This document shows positions 27,071 through 36,287 of a stretch of DNA of 64,000 nt, in pieces (positions within the stretch are counted from its first letter, which is position 1; each line of letters starts with the position of its first letter). Origin of the DNA: Kutzneria sp. CA-103260 (lineage in GTDB: Bacteria > Actinomycetota > Actinomycetes > Mycobacteriales > Pseudonocardiaceae); contig NZ_CP073318.1 in NCBI RefSeq assembly GCF_018263855.1, positions 2,480,001 to 2,544,000 of the forward strand, in the 5' to 3' direction. The translations under genes and the position numbers were made by a program. The notes beneath the pieces were generated by a model, which saw only the letters and a program-made list of their open reading frames with translations, was not told the origin of the DNA and searched no databases.

Positions 27071-28297
27071 CTACGCGAGCTGGACGTTGTGTTCGTCGGT
27101 TGAGGGCCGTGCGCGCCACGCGAGGAGTACCGCGCCGCCCATGGGGATTGAGCAGATCAGCAGCGCGATTCGCACGGTCGTCGCCTCCGCGAGCAAGCCG
27201 GCGGCCAGCGCGCCGGTCGGCTCGCCGAGCCCGTAGCTGAGCATCCGGCCGGTGACGTTGACGCGCCCCTGCAGACGTTCCGGAGTGGCCAGCTGGCGGA
27301 CGGTGATGCCGTTGGTGATCACTAGTATCGAGGCCATGCCCCACAATCCGAGCGCCACCAGGGCGAGCCACAGCACGGGGGCGAGCGCCAACGCACAGAG
27401 CACGCCGAGGCCGGTGGCGAGCCCGAGCAGGGTCACTGCCCGCGGTGGAATCGACCGGGCGAGGGGCGGGAGCAGCACGGTCGCGGCGAGTGCGCCGACG
27501 CCGCCCGCGCTGAACAGCAGTCCGAGTCGGTCGTCGTCACCGGTGATCGAGAAGGCCTGGTAGGCGTACACCACCAGCAGGCTGGACACCGCACCGGCGC
27601 TGATCGCCTGGCCCAGCCCGAGTGCGGTGAACAGTCGGACCGTGCGCTGATGCCAGAGGAAGCGCAGTCCCTCCCGGATGTCTGCCAGCAGGGGCTGCCG
27701 GGTGTCACGAGCCGCGTTCAGCGGCCGAATGATCGCGCGGACCAGCAGCGCTGAGGACACGAAGCTGAGCGAGTCGGTCGCGACCGAGCCGGCCGCGCCA
27801 ACGGTGGCGATCAGCACGCCGGCCACGGCCGGGGCGGCGATCTGCACGGCCATGGCGGCCGACCACACGGCGCTGTTGGCGCGCACGAGATCGTTGCGGG
27901 ACACCAGGCTCGGCAGTGCTCCGAAGTTGGCCGCGTCGAACCACACCGCCACCGAGGCGCACGCGCCGGCCACGATCAGCAGTTGCGCCGGTGTGAGCCA
28001 GTGGCACCAGGAGGCGACCGGGATGCTCGCCAGCAGCGCCGCGCTGACCAGATCGGCGCAGACCATGACGACGCGCCGTTGCATTCGGTCGACCACGGCG
28101 CCGGCCAGCAGGCCGAAGAGCGCGTAGGGGCCGGCGGTCAACGCGGTGAGCGCGGCGGTGTCCACGGCCGACCCGGTCAGCGAGTACATCAGCACCGGCA
28201 GCGCCACAGCGGTCACCGCGGTGCCGGCCGTCGAGATCAGCCGGGCCAGCCACAGCAGCACGAAGTCGCGTTTGGTCCACAGTGGAGGGTGGCTCAC
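27071..28297 (-). CDS. MFS exporter
   Basis: Twelve-helix MFS transporter (408 aa) of the MFS_3/enterobactin-exporter-like class: RDFVLLWLARLISTAGTAVT at the N-terminus, VVDRMQRRVVMVCADLVSAA after helix 2, and NGITVRQLATPERLQGRVN in the C-half. GTG 28297 overlaps the stop of the glycosyltransferase by 4 nt, so the two are co-translated. As part of the aromatic/glycoside cluster it is the likely product exporter or self-resistance pump. Confidence 0.88.
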   Translation of the reverse strand: MSHPPLWTKRDFVLLWLARLISTAGTAVTAVALPVLMYSLTGSAVDTAALTALTAGPYALFGLLAGAVVDRMQRRVVMVCADLVSAALLASIPVASWCHWLTPAQLLIVAGACASVAVWFDAANFGALPSLVSRNDLVRANSAVWSAAMAVQIAAPAVAGVLIATVGAAGSVATDSLSFVSSALLVRAIIRPLNAARDTRQPLLADIREGLRFLWHQRTVRLFTALGLGQAISAGAVSSLLVVYAYQAFSITGDDDRLGLLFSAGGVGALAATVLLPPLARSIPPRAVTLLGLATGLGVLCALALAPVLWLALVALGLWGMASILVITNGITVRQLATPERLQGRVNVTGRMLSYGLGEPTGALAAGLLAEATTVRIALLICSIPMGGAVLLAWRARPSTDEHNVQLA

Positions 28298-29427
28298 AGG
28301 AGTTTCTCGATGACCCCGAGCACCTCGGCCGGCAGCGGCATGGCCGCCATCTCCGTCGCGATCTCCCGGGCGCGCTCCCGATAACCGGGTTCGGCGAGCA
28401 GCTCGTGGCCCGCCCGCAGCACGGCCGCCGGCGTGTCCTCGCCCCTCGGCAGCATCTTCGCCGCGCCGAAGTCGGCCAGGCGCTGGGAGGGCGCGACCAG
28501 CTTGGGCATGTTCGGGATCAGCAGCTGCGGCACGCCGGCGGCCATCCCGACCAGCACCGTGCCGGCGCCGTGGTTCACCACCAGATCGCAGGTGCGAACC
28601 ACGACGTCGTTGGGCAGCCAGCCGGCCCACACTCCGACCTTGGCCGACACCTCCGCGGCTACCGCCTGCGGCGCGCCGACCACCACCTCGGCGCCGAGGG
28701 CCTTGACCTTCTCGGCCAGCTCGCACAGGTAGTCGAAGTAGCGCTCGCGGCTGACCTTGGTGCCGGCGGTCACCAGCACCCGCGGCCGGTCGCACCTGGT
28801 GTACATCCACGGCTCCAGCGGACCCGCCGGCTGTGGGTTCCACGGCACGTAGCGCATGGGCTGGGCGGCCTGCGGGGTGTCCGCCGCCCGCACGCTGGCC
28901 GGGCAGATCTCGATCCACAGGTCTGTTTCGGGAATGCCGTCCAGCCCGAGCCGCTCCAGCTCCGGTGCGAGCTCGGCGGCGGCGTAGTGGTCCACGATCA
29001 GCGGCTCGCCGGTGTCCCAGGTGTGCCGCACGTGGGGAACGCCGAGCCGGGCGGCCAGCAGTGGCGCCGCGAACGAGAAGAACCCGCCGATCACGATGTC
29101 CGGGCGCCAGTGCCCGGCCAGCTCGAACAGGGCGTCCAGGCAGGCGGCGGCCAGGCGGCCGAAGCCGCGGCCGACGAACGGACCCAGGTGCTCGGCCGGA
29201 TCGGTCGGTTCCTCGACCGGGTCGCCCAGCCGGTCGGTGACCATGAAGTGTCGAATTGTGCGCGACGTGATCGACACGCCCGGCAGGCCGGCCCCGGCGA
29301 CGGCCGGCATGGTTTCTTCGGTTGATGCCATCAACACCTCGTGGCCGGCATTGCGTGCGGCGGTCGCGAGAGGAGTTAGCGGAAATACCGTCGCCGGGCT
29401 TCCGCCGGTGACGAACAGGATTTTCAT
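28294..29427 (-). CDS. GT1-family (macrolide-type) glycosyltransferase
   Basis: A 377-aa glycosyltransferase of GT-B fold, started at ATG 29427 (MKILFVTGGSPATVFPLTPL). The acceptor-binding N-half contains GHEVLMASTEE and FSFAAPLLAARLGVPHVRH. The nucleotide-sugar C-half has RVLVTAGTKVSRERYFDYL, VGVWAGWLPNDVVV and the diphosphate motif VNHGAGTVLVGMAAGVPQL. It resembles enzymes that glycosylate aromatic polyketides and macrolides. No deoxysugar genes are nearby, so the sugar donor must come from elsewhere. It is divergent from the 3-hydroxyanthranilate genes and coupled to an MFS exporter. Confidence 0.88.
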   Translation of the reverse strand: MKILFVTGGSPATVFPLTPLATAARNAGHEVLMASTEETMPAVAGAGLPGVSITSRTIRHFMVTDRLGDPVEEPTDPAEHLGPFVGRGFGRLAAACLDALFELAGHWRPDIVIGGFFSFAAPLLAARLGVPHVRHTWDTGEPLIVDHYAAAELAPELERLGLDGIPETDLWIEICPASVRAADTPQAAQPMRYVPWNPQPAGPLEPWMYTRCDRPRVLVTAGTKVSRERYFDYLCELAEKVKALGAEVVVGAPQAVAAEVSAKVGVWAGWLPNDVVVRTCDLVVNHGAGTVLVGMAAGVPQLLIPNMPKLVAPSQRLADFGAAKMLPRGEDTPAAVLRAGHELLAEPGYRERAREIATEMAAMPLPAEVLGVIEKLL

Positions 29428-29778
29428 ATCGACCACGTTAAGGGTGATTGCAAACCTCGTCAACGTGGGTGACTCTCGCAAGAGAATCGGATCACGCGAT
29501 CAGGTCATCCCGTCCACCGATTCGTTGTGACCTGCGGTTACGTGGAGGTTTAGGCCGTGGGTTGGTGTCCTATAGGTTGACGGTTAACTCCTCGTGTGGC
29601 ACTCTTCGCGGTTTGTTGCGGCGGATTATCGGCCTTGACGCAGCTTGGGGCGTGTGTCAGCATGGGACATCGTACGGATGCAAACGATCTGCGACCCATT
29701 GAGCGCGCGACGATTTTGTTCCGCGAATCCTCGACGTGACGGATCGCTGGCTTTTTCCTGCGAGAAATTGGTTGGGTA
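29428..29778. promoter_or_regulatory. Divergent promoter region of the aromatic/glycoside cluster
   Basis: 351 bp without a gene. It is clearly less GC-rich than its surroundings and includes GGATCACGCGATCAGG (about 29489-29504, nearly palindromic) and A/T-rich stretches before both starts. No operator can be assigned. Confidence 0.45.
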
Positions 29779-30954
29779 ATGGCGATTGTGAACGCATCGA
29801 CAACGGTGGATGAAACGCTGAGGTCACTGCCCGCGCGGCAGCAGCCGGACTGGACGAGCGCTTCGCTGCTCGAGAAGGTGAGACAGGAGCTCCGCGGGGT
29901 GCCGGGGCTGGTCCGGCCCGTGGAGCTGGCTCGGCTGCGGCGGTTGCTCGCCCTGGTCGCCGCCGGCCGCATGCAGATCGCGCAGGCGGGGGACTGCGCC
30001 GAGGATCCCGCCGAATGCACCCGGGAACACGTCACCGCGAAGGTCGGGTTGCTCGACGAGCTTGCCTCCGTGATGCAGGCCAACACCGGCCTGCCGGTGC
30101 TGCGGGTGGGCCGGGTCGCGGGCCAGTTCGCCAAGCCGCGCTCCCAGCCGACCGAGCTGGTCGGCGGCGTGGAACTGCCCGTGTACCGCGGCTTCATGGT
30201 CAACAGTCCGGTGCCGCACCCGGTCGAGCGGGCTGCCGACGCGTTGCGCCTGCTGGACGGCTACGACATGGCCGGCACGGTGATGGGTTTCCTGCGCACG
30301 CGTGTGCCGTTCGTGTGGACCAGCCACGAGGCCCTGCTGCTGGACTACGAGCTGCCCATGCTGCGCCGCACCGCCGACGACCGGCTGATGCTGGCCTCCA
30401 CACACCTGCCGTGGATCGGCGATCGCACTCGTCAGGTCGACGGGGCGCACGTGCGGCTGCTCGCCACGGTGGTCAACCCGGTCGCGTGCAAGGTCGGCCC
30501 CACCATGGCCACCAGCGAGCTGCTGCGACTGTGCCAGGTGCTGGACCCCGATCGCGTGCCCGGCCGGCTAATCCTGATCGCCAGGATGGGTGCCGACGTG
30601 GTGCGCCAGAAGCTGCCGTCGCTGGTGCGGGCGGTGCGTGCGGCGGAGCATCCGGTGATCTGGCTGTGCGACCCGATGCACGCCAACACCGTGCGCCGTC
30701 CCGACGGCCACAAGACCCGGCTGGTGACCACAGTGATCCGCGAGGTGGAGGGGTTCCAGCACGCGGTGCTCGCTGAGCGCGGCGTCGTGGGCGGGCTGCA
30801 CCTGGAGACCACGCCGAACGCGGTCCTGGAGTGCCTCGACGAGTCCGTCGACGAACGGGCGGAGGGGGCCTACACCACGTTGTGCGACCCGCGGCTGAAC
30901 CCGCGGCAGGCGGTGCGGGTCGCATCGGTGTGGCGGCTGAGGAGCGGCCGGTGA
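29779..30954 (+). CDS. Class II DAHP synthase (3-deoxy-7-phosphoheptulonate synthase)
   Basis: First enzyme of the shikimate pathway, here a dedicated secondary-metabolism copy like PhzC (391 aa, lacking the N-terminal allosteric extension of housekeeping plant-type enzymes). Signature blocks: IAQAGDCAEDPAEC, VAGQFAKPRSQPTE, VWTSHEALLLDYE, WIGDRTRQVDGAHV, PVACKVGPTM, LIARMGADVVRQKLP and WLCDPMHANTV, which hold the metal and PEP/E4P sites. It raises chorismate supply for the following genes. Its stop overlaps the GTG of the SDR gene by 4 nt. Confidence 0.95.
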   Translation: MAIVNASTTVDETLRSLPARQQPDWTSASLLEKVRQELRGVPGLVRPVELARLRRLLALVAAGRMQIAQAGDCAEDPAECTREHVTAKVGLLDELASVMQANTGLPVLRVGRVAGQFAKPRSQPTELVGGVELPVYRGFMVNSPVPHPVERAADALRLLDGYDMAGTVMGFLRTRVPFVWTSHEALLLDYELPMLRRTADDRLMLASTHLPWIGDRTRQVDGAHVRLLATVVNPVACKVGPTMATSELLRLCQVLDPDRVPGRLILIARMGADVVRQKLPSLVRAVRAAEHPVIWLCDPMHANTVRRPDGHKTRLVTTVIREVEGFQHAVLAERGVVGGLHLETTPNAVLECLDESVDERAEGAYTTLCDPRLNPRQAVRVASVWRLRSGR

Positions 30955-31730
30955 CCACGACGGAATCGTCCGGTCGCGTCGCCGTGGTCACCGGCGCGGC
31001 CGGTGGCATCGGCGCCGCGGTGGTGCTCGCGCTGGCCAGCACGAACGTCTCGGTGGCCGCCGTCGACCGGGACCCGGACGGCCTGCGGCGACTGGTGACC
31101 GGCGCGCCCGGTCTGCCGGTCTTCAGCTACCCGGCCGACGTCACGTCAGCGACCGAGGTCGGGCGGGTCGTCGACGCGGTGGAGCGGGACATCGGGCCGA
31201 TCGAGTTCCTGGTCAACGGGGCCGGCATCCTGCGTGCCCGCCCGGTGCTCGATCTGTCCGAACAGGACTGGGAGGAGACCTTCGCGGTCAACGCCGGCGG
31301 CGTGTTCCGGGTCAGCACCGCGGTCGCCCGCCGGATGGCCGGCCGCAAACGCGGCGCGATCGTGAGCGTGGCGTCGAACGCGGCCGGCGTGCCCAGGACG
31401 CAGATGGCCGCCTACGGCGCGGCCAAGGCCGCCGTCACCGCGTTCACCAAGAACCTCGGCCTGGAGCTGGCGTGCCTGGGCATCCGCTGCAACGTGGTCG
31501 CTCCCGGCTCCACCGACACCCCGATGCTGCGCTCGCTGTGGCACGACGACAGCGGCCCGAGCCATACCCTCAACGGCTCGCCCGAGGAGTACCGGGTCGG
31601 AATCCCGCTGGGGAAGTTGGCGCAGCCGGCCGACATCGCCGACGCCGTGCTGTTCCTGCTGTCGGACCGTGCCGGTCACATCACCATGCACGACCTTTAC
31701 GTGGACGGCGGCGCCGCGCTGGGCCGCTAG
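30951..31730 (+). CDS. SDR dehydrogenase, 2,3-dihydro-2,3-dihydroxybenzoate/DHHA dehydrogenase type
   Basis: NAD-dependent short-chain dehydrogenase (259 aa) of the EntA/DhbA type: [16 protein letters not shown] cofactor loop, [15 protein letters not shown], catalytic Ser and YxxxK in [20 protein letters not shown], and [12 protein letters not shown]. In enterobactin pathways it aromatises dihydro-dihydroxybenzoate. Next to PhzE- and PhzD-like genes and no other siderophore gene, the likely substrate is trans-2,3-dihydro-3-hydroxyanthranilate, giving 3-hydroxyanthranilate. Its role is inferred from this gene set, as in known benzoxazole and paulomycin-type clusters. GTG 30951 overlaps the DAHP synthase stop. 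Confidence 0.88.
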   Translation: MTTTESSGRVAVVTGAAGGIGAAVVLALASTNVSVAAVDRDPDGLRRLVTGAPGLPVFSYPADVTSATEVGRVVDAVERDIGPIEFLVNGAGILRARPVLDLSEQDWEETFAVNAGGVFRVSTAVARRMAGRKRGAIVSVASNAAGVPRTQMAAYGAAKAAVTAFTKNLGLELACLGIRCNVVAPGSTDTPMLRSLWHDDSGPSHTLNGSPEEYRVGIPLGKLAQPADIADAVLFLLSDRAGHITMHDLYVDGGAALGR

Positions 31731-31745
31731 CGAGAGGACACCGCC

Positions 31746-32381
31746 ATGGCCATCCCTGACATCGCCCCCTATCCCATGCCCGGAGAGAAGGACCTGCCGG
31801 AGAGCACACCGCACTGGAAGCCCGACCCACGGCGCGCCGCGCTGCTGATCCACGACATGCAGAAGTACTTCGTGGAGCCGTTTCTGGCGCACCAGTCACC
31901 GGGCCGCGAGCTCATCGGCAACGTCGTGCGACTGCTGCGGCAGTGCCGGGCGATTGGCGTGCCGGTGGTCTACACGGCACAGCCGGGCAGCATGACCGAC
32001 GAGCAGCGCGGGCTGCTCAAGGACTTCTGGGGCCCGGGCATGAAAGCCACCCCGGAGCACCGGCGCATCATCGACGAGCTGACTCCCGACGAGCGCAGCA
32101 GGGTGTTCACCAAGTGGCGCTACAGCGCCTTCGCCCGCACCGATCTCCTGGGCCACCTGCGGGAACTGGGACGCGACCAGCTTGTCGTGTGCGGCGTCTA
32201 CGCGCACGTGGGCTGCCTGATGACGGCCGTCGACGCGTTCACCCATGATGTCGAGCCATTTCTGGTCGCCGACGCGGTGGCCGACTTCTCCCCGGAGCAC
32301 CACCGGATGGCGGTGGACTACGCGGCGCAGCGCTGCGCGGTCGTGTTGTCCACAGAAGCGGCACTGGAGCACCTCCGGTGA
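31746..32381 (+). CDS. Isochorismatase-family hydrolase (PhzD/EntB N-domain type)
   Basis: A 211-aa cysteine-hydrolase-fold enzyme cleaving the vinyl ether of isochorismate or 2-amino-2-deoxyisochorismate. Motifs: LLIHDMQKYFVEPF (catalytic Asp), VFTKWRYSAFARTDL (catalytic Lys), CGVYAHVGCLMTAVDAF and VADAVADFSPEHHRMA. No aryl-carrier domain follows, unlike EntB, so the product is released as a free acid. Its stop overlaps the start of the PhzE-like gene by 4 nt, implying tight coupling. Confidence 0.92.
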   Translation: MAIPDIAPYPMPGEKDLPESTPHWKPDPRRAALLIHDMQKYFVEPFLAHQSPGRELIGNVVRLLRQCRAIGVPVVYTAQPGSMTDEQRGLLKDFWGPGMKATPEHRRIIDELTPDERSRVFTKWRYSAFARTDLLGHLRELGRDQLVVCGVYAHVGCLMTAVDAFTHDVEPFLVADAVADFSPEHHRMAVDYAAQRCAVVLSTEAALEHLR

Positions 32382-34258
32382 CCGGCTCGTTCACGCGGCT
32401 GTTGGCACGGGTGCAGGAACCGGATCCGCCGCCGTTCGCGCTGCTGCACCGTCCGCACTCCGCCGGCGACCAGGTCGAGCTGCTGCTCGGCGAGGTTTCC
32501 GCGGTTCCCCGACTCGCTGACCTCCCCCTGCCCGAGTCGGGCCGATCGCCGGGACACGAGGTGCTCGCTCTGGTGCCGTACCGCCAGTTGAGCGAGCGCG
32601 GGTTCCCCTGCCACGACGACGGCACGCCACTGCTGGCCATGACCGTGCGGGAACAGGCCAGCGGTCCGGTGAGTCAGGTGCTGCGCGACATCCACGTCGT
32701 CCCGATCACCGTGTCCGACCCGCACTTCGACGTCAGCGACGAGGACTACGCGAAGACCGTGCGTCGGGTGCTGGACGACGAGATCGGCCAGGGAGCGGGC
32801 GCCAACTTCGTCATCAAGCGCACGTTCGTCGCGGACGTCGCCGACTGGTCGCCACGCACCGCGCTCACCCTGTTCCGTCGAATGCTGGCGACCGGACACG
32901 GCGTCTACTGGACGTTCGTCGTGCACACCGGGGAGCGCACCCTCGTAGGCGCCACCCCGGAACGGCACATCACCCTCAACGACGCGACCGTGGTGATGAA
33001 CCCGATCAGCGGCACCCTGCGATATCCGCCCGGCGGACCGAAGCTACCGGACGTGATGAGCTTTCTGGCCGATCCCAAGGAGGCCGGCGAGCTGTCCATG
33101 GTCGTGGACGAAGAGCTGAAGATGATGGCCAGGCTCACCCACGACGGCGGTCGCCTGGTCGGCCCGTTCCTCAAGGAGATGGCGACGCTCGCGCACACCG
33201 AGTACCTGATCGAGGGGCGCAGCTCGCGGGACGTGCGCGACATCCTGCGGGAGACCCTGTTCGCCCCGACCGTGACCGGGAGCCCGCTGGAGAGCGCGTG
33301 CCACGTGATCCACTCCTATGAGTCCGGAGGACGCGGCTACTACAGCGGTGTGGCCGCACTGATCGGTCGAGACGCGACCGGAGCTCGTGAGCTGGACTCG
33401 GCGATCCTGATCCGCACCGCCGAGATTCGTGGCGGTCGGCTGGAATTCGGGGTCGGCACAACCCTGGTACGCGACTCGCAACCGTTCTCCGAGGTCGCCG
33501 AGACCTGGACCAAGGCGTCCGGGATGCTGACCGCCCTGGGGGTCCACAACGGACGATCTGTGGCGGGAAGTTGCGGATCACCAGGACTGGCCGGGCATCC
33601 AGAGGTGCGGCGGGCACTGCGAGCTCGTAACACCGGGCTGGCCGCGTTCTGGCTGGCCGACCGCGAGCGCCCCGTCGGGCGCGCCACCGGCCACCGGGCG
33701 CTGGTGGTCGACGCGGAGGACACGTTCACCGCGATGCTCGGCCACCAGTTGAGGGCGCTCGGACTGCGTTCCGATGTGCGCCGTTTCGACGAGCCGCACC
33801 AGATCGACGGCTACGACCTGGTGGTCATGGGCCCCGGGCCGGGCGACCCGCGTGAGCGGAGCCATCCGAAGATCGCTCACCTGTCCAGGACCCTGCAGCA
33901 CCTGCTGCACACCGGCACGCCGTTTCTCGCGGTGTGTCTGAGCCACCAGCTGCTCGGCCGGTGCCTGGGCTTCGACGTGGTACGCAGGCCACGACCCAAC
34001 CAGGGTGTCCAACAGGAGATCGACTTCTTCGGCCGCCGGGTGCGGATGGGGTTCTACAACACCTTCGCAGTGGTCAGCGACTCCGACCGGGTCGGCGAGG
34101 TCGAGGTCAGCAGGGATCCGCTCACCGGTGAAGTGCACGGGCTGCGCGGGCCTCGGTTCCGCTCGTTCCAGTTCCATGCCGAGTCCGTGCTCAGCCAACA
34201 CGGGCTGTCCGTGCTGGCCGATGCGGTCGATTCACTGCTACCCGTGCCGTGCCACTGA
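32378..34258 (+). CDS. 2-amino-2-deoxyisochorismate synthase (PhzE-like)
   Basis: Fused two-domain enzyme (626 aa), chorismate plus glutamine to 2-amino-2-deoxyisochorismate. The N-terminal chorismate-binding domain (to about 400) has NPISGTLRYPPGG, MVVDEELKMMARL, GSPLESACHVIHSYESGGRG and FGVGTTLVRDSQP. The C-terminal class I glutamine amidotransferase has MGPGPGDPRE, nucleophile Cys in AVCLSHQLLG and the His-Glu pair in FQFHAESVLS. The single-chain order and length are those of PhzE rather than TrpE/TrpG. With no phzF, phzA/B or phzG in the window, the product should go to 3-hydroxyanthranilate. Confidence 0.93.
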   Translation: MTGSFTRLLARVQEPDPPPFALLHRPHSAGDQVELLLGEVSAVPRLADLPLPESGRSPGHEVLALVPYRQLSERGFPCHDDGTPLLAMTVREQASGPVSQVLRDIHVVPITVSDPHFDVSDEDYAKTVRRVLDDEIGQGAGANFVIKRTFVADVADWSPRTALTLFRRMLATGHGVYWTFVVHTGERTLVGATPERHITLNDATVVMNPISGTLRYPPGGPKLPDVMSFLADPKEAGELSMVVDEELKMMARLTHDGGRLVGPFLKEMATLAHTEYLIEGRSSRDVRDILRETLFAPTVTGSPLESACHVIHSYESGGRGYYSGVAALIGRDATGARELDSAILIRTAEIRGGRLEFGVGTTLVRDSQPFSEVAETWTKASGMLTALGVHNGRSVAGSCGSPGLAGHPEVRRALRARNTGLAAFWLADRERPVGRATGHRALVVDAEDTFTAMLGHQLRALGLRSDVRRFDEPHQIDGYDLVVMGPGPGDPRERSHPKIAHLSRTLQHLLHTGTPFLAVCLSHQLLGRCLGFDVVRRPRPNQGVQQEIDFFGRRVRMGFYNTFAVVSDSDRVGEVEVSRDPLTGEVHGLRGPRFRSFQFHAESVLSQHGLSVLADAVDSLLPVPCH

Positions 34259-34269
34259 GAAGGTCGAGA

Positions 34270-35457
34270 ATGGCGGAGATCATCATTGCCGGCGGCGGGA
34301 TCGGTGGGCTGGCCTGCGCGCTGGCCGTCGCGGCCCGGGGACACCAGGTGGTCGTGCTCGAACGCGCCGCGGAGTTCGCCGAGCTGGGCGCCGGGATTCA
34401 GCTCGCTCCCAACGCGTTCCACGCGCTGGATCAGCTCGGTGTCGGCGAGGCGGTGCGGCGGCGGGCGGTCAACGTCGACCACCTCGAACTCATGGACGGC
34501 GTCACCGGTGGCCTGCTGGCCAGGCTGCCCCTGGGGGAGGACTACCAGCGGAGGTTCGGCAATCTGTATGCGGTAGTGCACCGCGGGGATCTCTACGCCC
34601 CGTTGCTGGCCGCCTGTCAGCAGCACGATCACATCCGGCTGCGGTCGGCCAGTGCCGTGGTCGGCTACGAAGCGAACGACGCTGCTGTGACGTGCGTGCT
34701 CGCCTCCGGTGAGACGGTGCGTGGCGACGGACTCGTGGGCGCCGATGGCATCCGTTCGGTCGTGCGCCGGCAGCTCGTGGGCGACGGCGAGCCTCGCGTG
34801 TCCGGCCACACCATCTATCGGTCCGTAGTGCCGATGGATCAGGTTCCACCGTGGCTGCGGTCGAACTCGGTGACCCTGTGGGCCGGTCCGCGGTGGCATA
34901 TGGTGCGGTACCCCATCGCCGACGGCCGGTCGTTGAACCTGGCGATCACTCGGGACGACGGGGCCACTACGGCCGTGGCGGGCCGGCCGGTGGATCGGAA
35001 CCAGGTGCTCAGCCGGTTTCCTGAGCTGGCCGACGTGCCACGCGGCTTGCTCGAACACGGGCTGGACTGGCGGCAGTGGGTGTTGTGTGACCGTGATCCG
35101 ATCCGCCGGTGGGCGAAGGGACGGGTCGTGCTGATGGGCGACGCGGCCCATCCGATGTTGCAGTACGCGGCGCAGGGTGCGTGCATGGCCCTGGAGGACG
35201 CGGTGCTGCTGGGTGCCCTGCTGGACTGCGCGGCCGATCAGCTCCCGGAACGGTTCGTGCGGTTCAACGCCCTGCGCGGTGAGCGCACGGCACGTATCCA
35301 AGGGGTGTCCCGGCAGATCGGCGAGCACATCTATCATCCCGCAGGCGCCCAGGCGCAGGCGCGTAACCTGACCGTGGCCTCGATGTCCGTCGACGACCTC
35401 TACGACCGGGTGTCCTGGCTGCACGGTTACCGCGTAGTCGACGGGGTCGCATTGTGA
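34270..35457 (+). CDS. FAD-dependent aromatic hydroxylase (3-hydroxybenzoate 6-hydroxylase/salicylate hydroxylase-like)
   Basis: Class A flavoprotein monooxygenase of 395 aa, 11 bp downstream of the PhzE-like gene. Rossmann motif IIIAGGGIGGLACALAVAA, NAD(P)H/FAD motif GDGLVGADGIRSVVRR, and GRVVLMGDAAHPMLQYAAQG. The GAGIQLAPNAFHAL block is typical of hydroxybenzoate hydroxylases. It most likely hydroxylates 3-hydroxyanthranilate, perhaps para to a hydroxyl to yield an aminohydroquinone/quinone nucleus (inference). ATG 34270 chosen over an in-frame ATG seven codons upstream because of spacing to GAGAAGG. Confidence 0.9.
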   Translation: MAEIIIAGGGIGGLACALAVAARGHQVVVLERAAEFAELGAGIQLAPNAFHALDQLGVGEAVRRRAVNVDHLELMDGVTGGLLARLPLGEDYQRRFGNLYAVVHRGDLYAPLLAACQQHDHIRLRSASAVVGYEANDAAVTCVLASGETVRGDGLVGADGIRSVVRRQLVGDGEPRVSGHTIYRSVVPMDQVPPWLRSNSVTLWAGPRWHMVRYPIADGRSLNLAITRDDGATTAVAGRPVDRNQVLSRFPELADVPRGLLEHGLDWRQWVLCDRDPIRRWAKGRVVLMGDAAHPMLQYAAQGACMALEDAVLLGALLDCAADQLPERFVRFNALRGERTARIQGVSRQIGEHIYHPAGAQAQARNLTVASMSVDDLYDRVSWLHGYRVVDGVAL

Positions 35458-35831
35458 CCCCGGATCGGCGGTCCGTCGGAATTGCCGCGATCCAGTCCAC
35501 CAGGTCCGTCCGGTCGGGAGCGGGGCCGGAGCTCCAGCGCACTGCGAACTTGGCCGCTCGCAACACGATCATGGCTTGGTCGAACGGTTTCTCAGCCGCA
35601 CCGAGCGGCACTGACCGGCGATGCTCGGCGAGCGGCCGGCACACGGCTTACGATGTCGCGCACCGCACCGGACGCCCAGGCGGCACGGGCAGTTGTTCAT
35701 CGCCGGTGAGCAGCAGCCGATCGTCCAAATGGGAGGCAACAGGCCATCGGACTCCTGTCAAGCGAACCCGATCACCTCGCTTCCCTGGCCGCCTGAGGAC
35801 CCCGTCGGTGGAGGTCGGCCGGCCGAAAGCG
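35458..35831. other. Gap after the aromatic cluster
   Basis: 374 bp between convergent transcription units. No gene, remnant or clear hairpin could be recognised. Confidence 0.5.
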
Positions 35832-36287
35832 TCAGCCGAGTCCATCCGCGTACTGCCTGAGCTTGTCCAGTGTGCGGGCGCTTTCGGTGCGGAACGCGTG
35901 GACGACGATCGGTTGAAGGAGCTTGACGGGCCGCCACGGGATTCGCAGTGTGACCTCGCGTCTGACTCGCGTGGACTCCGGGCCGGGGGTGAGCGTGTAC
36001 CGCATCACGACGTCGACGGTGCCCAGAAGGAACCGCATCGTCATGGGTTGGTGGAAGGTGATCCTCGTCGGGCGTTCGTACTCGGCCACCACGCCGTTGC
36101 GGACACCGAGTGGTCCAGGTTCCCGATAGGTCGTGCCGAGCCGCACCGGGTTCTCGCTGATGTCGATGGTGCCTTTGAACGCCGACGACTGCGGCAGCCA
36201 GGTGGCCTGCTCGTCGAAGTCGGCGACAATGTCGAAGATCTTTTCTGCCGGGCAGCGGATGTCCGCCTCGGACGGAAGCACGATCAT
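35832..36287 (-). CDS. SRPBCC (START-like) lipid/polyketide-binding protein
   Basis: A 151-aa helix-grip domain: ADIRCPAEKIFDIVADFDEQ at the N-terminus and the long C-terminal helix LLQPIVVHAFRTESARTLDK. Family members bind hydrophobic ligands or act as aromatases/cyclases. No catalytic residues can be assigned. Its ATG overlaps the stop of the acetoacetate-decarboxylase-like gene by 4 nt, so both act together. They are convergent with the aromatic cluster and may or may not belong to it. Confidence 0.85.
   Translation of the reverse strand: MIVLPSEADIRCPAEKIFDIVADFDEQATWLPQSSAFKGTIDISENPVRLGTTYREPGPLGVRNGVVAEYERPTRITFHQPMTMRFLLGTVDVVMRYTLTPGPESTRVRREVTLRIPWRPVKLLQPIVVHAFRTESARTLDKLRQYADGLG

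Noticed and set aside
29779..34258. Complete phenazine cluster
   Set aside because: Only the phzC/D/E-like part is present. phzF, phzA/B and phzG are missing, and an EntA-type SDR takes their place.
31746..34258. Catecholate siderophore (2,3-dihydroxybenzoate) pathway
   Set aside because: The chorismate enzyme carries a glutamine amidotransferase domain and is PhzE-like, not an isochorismate synthase. There is no DHB-AMP ligase, carrier domain or NRPS.
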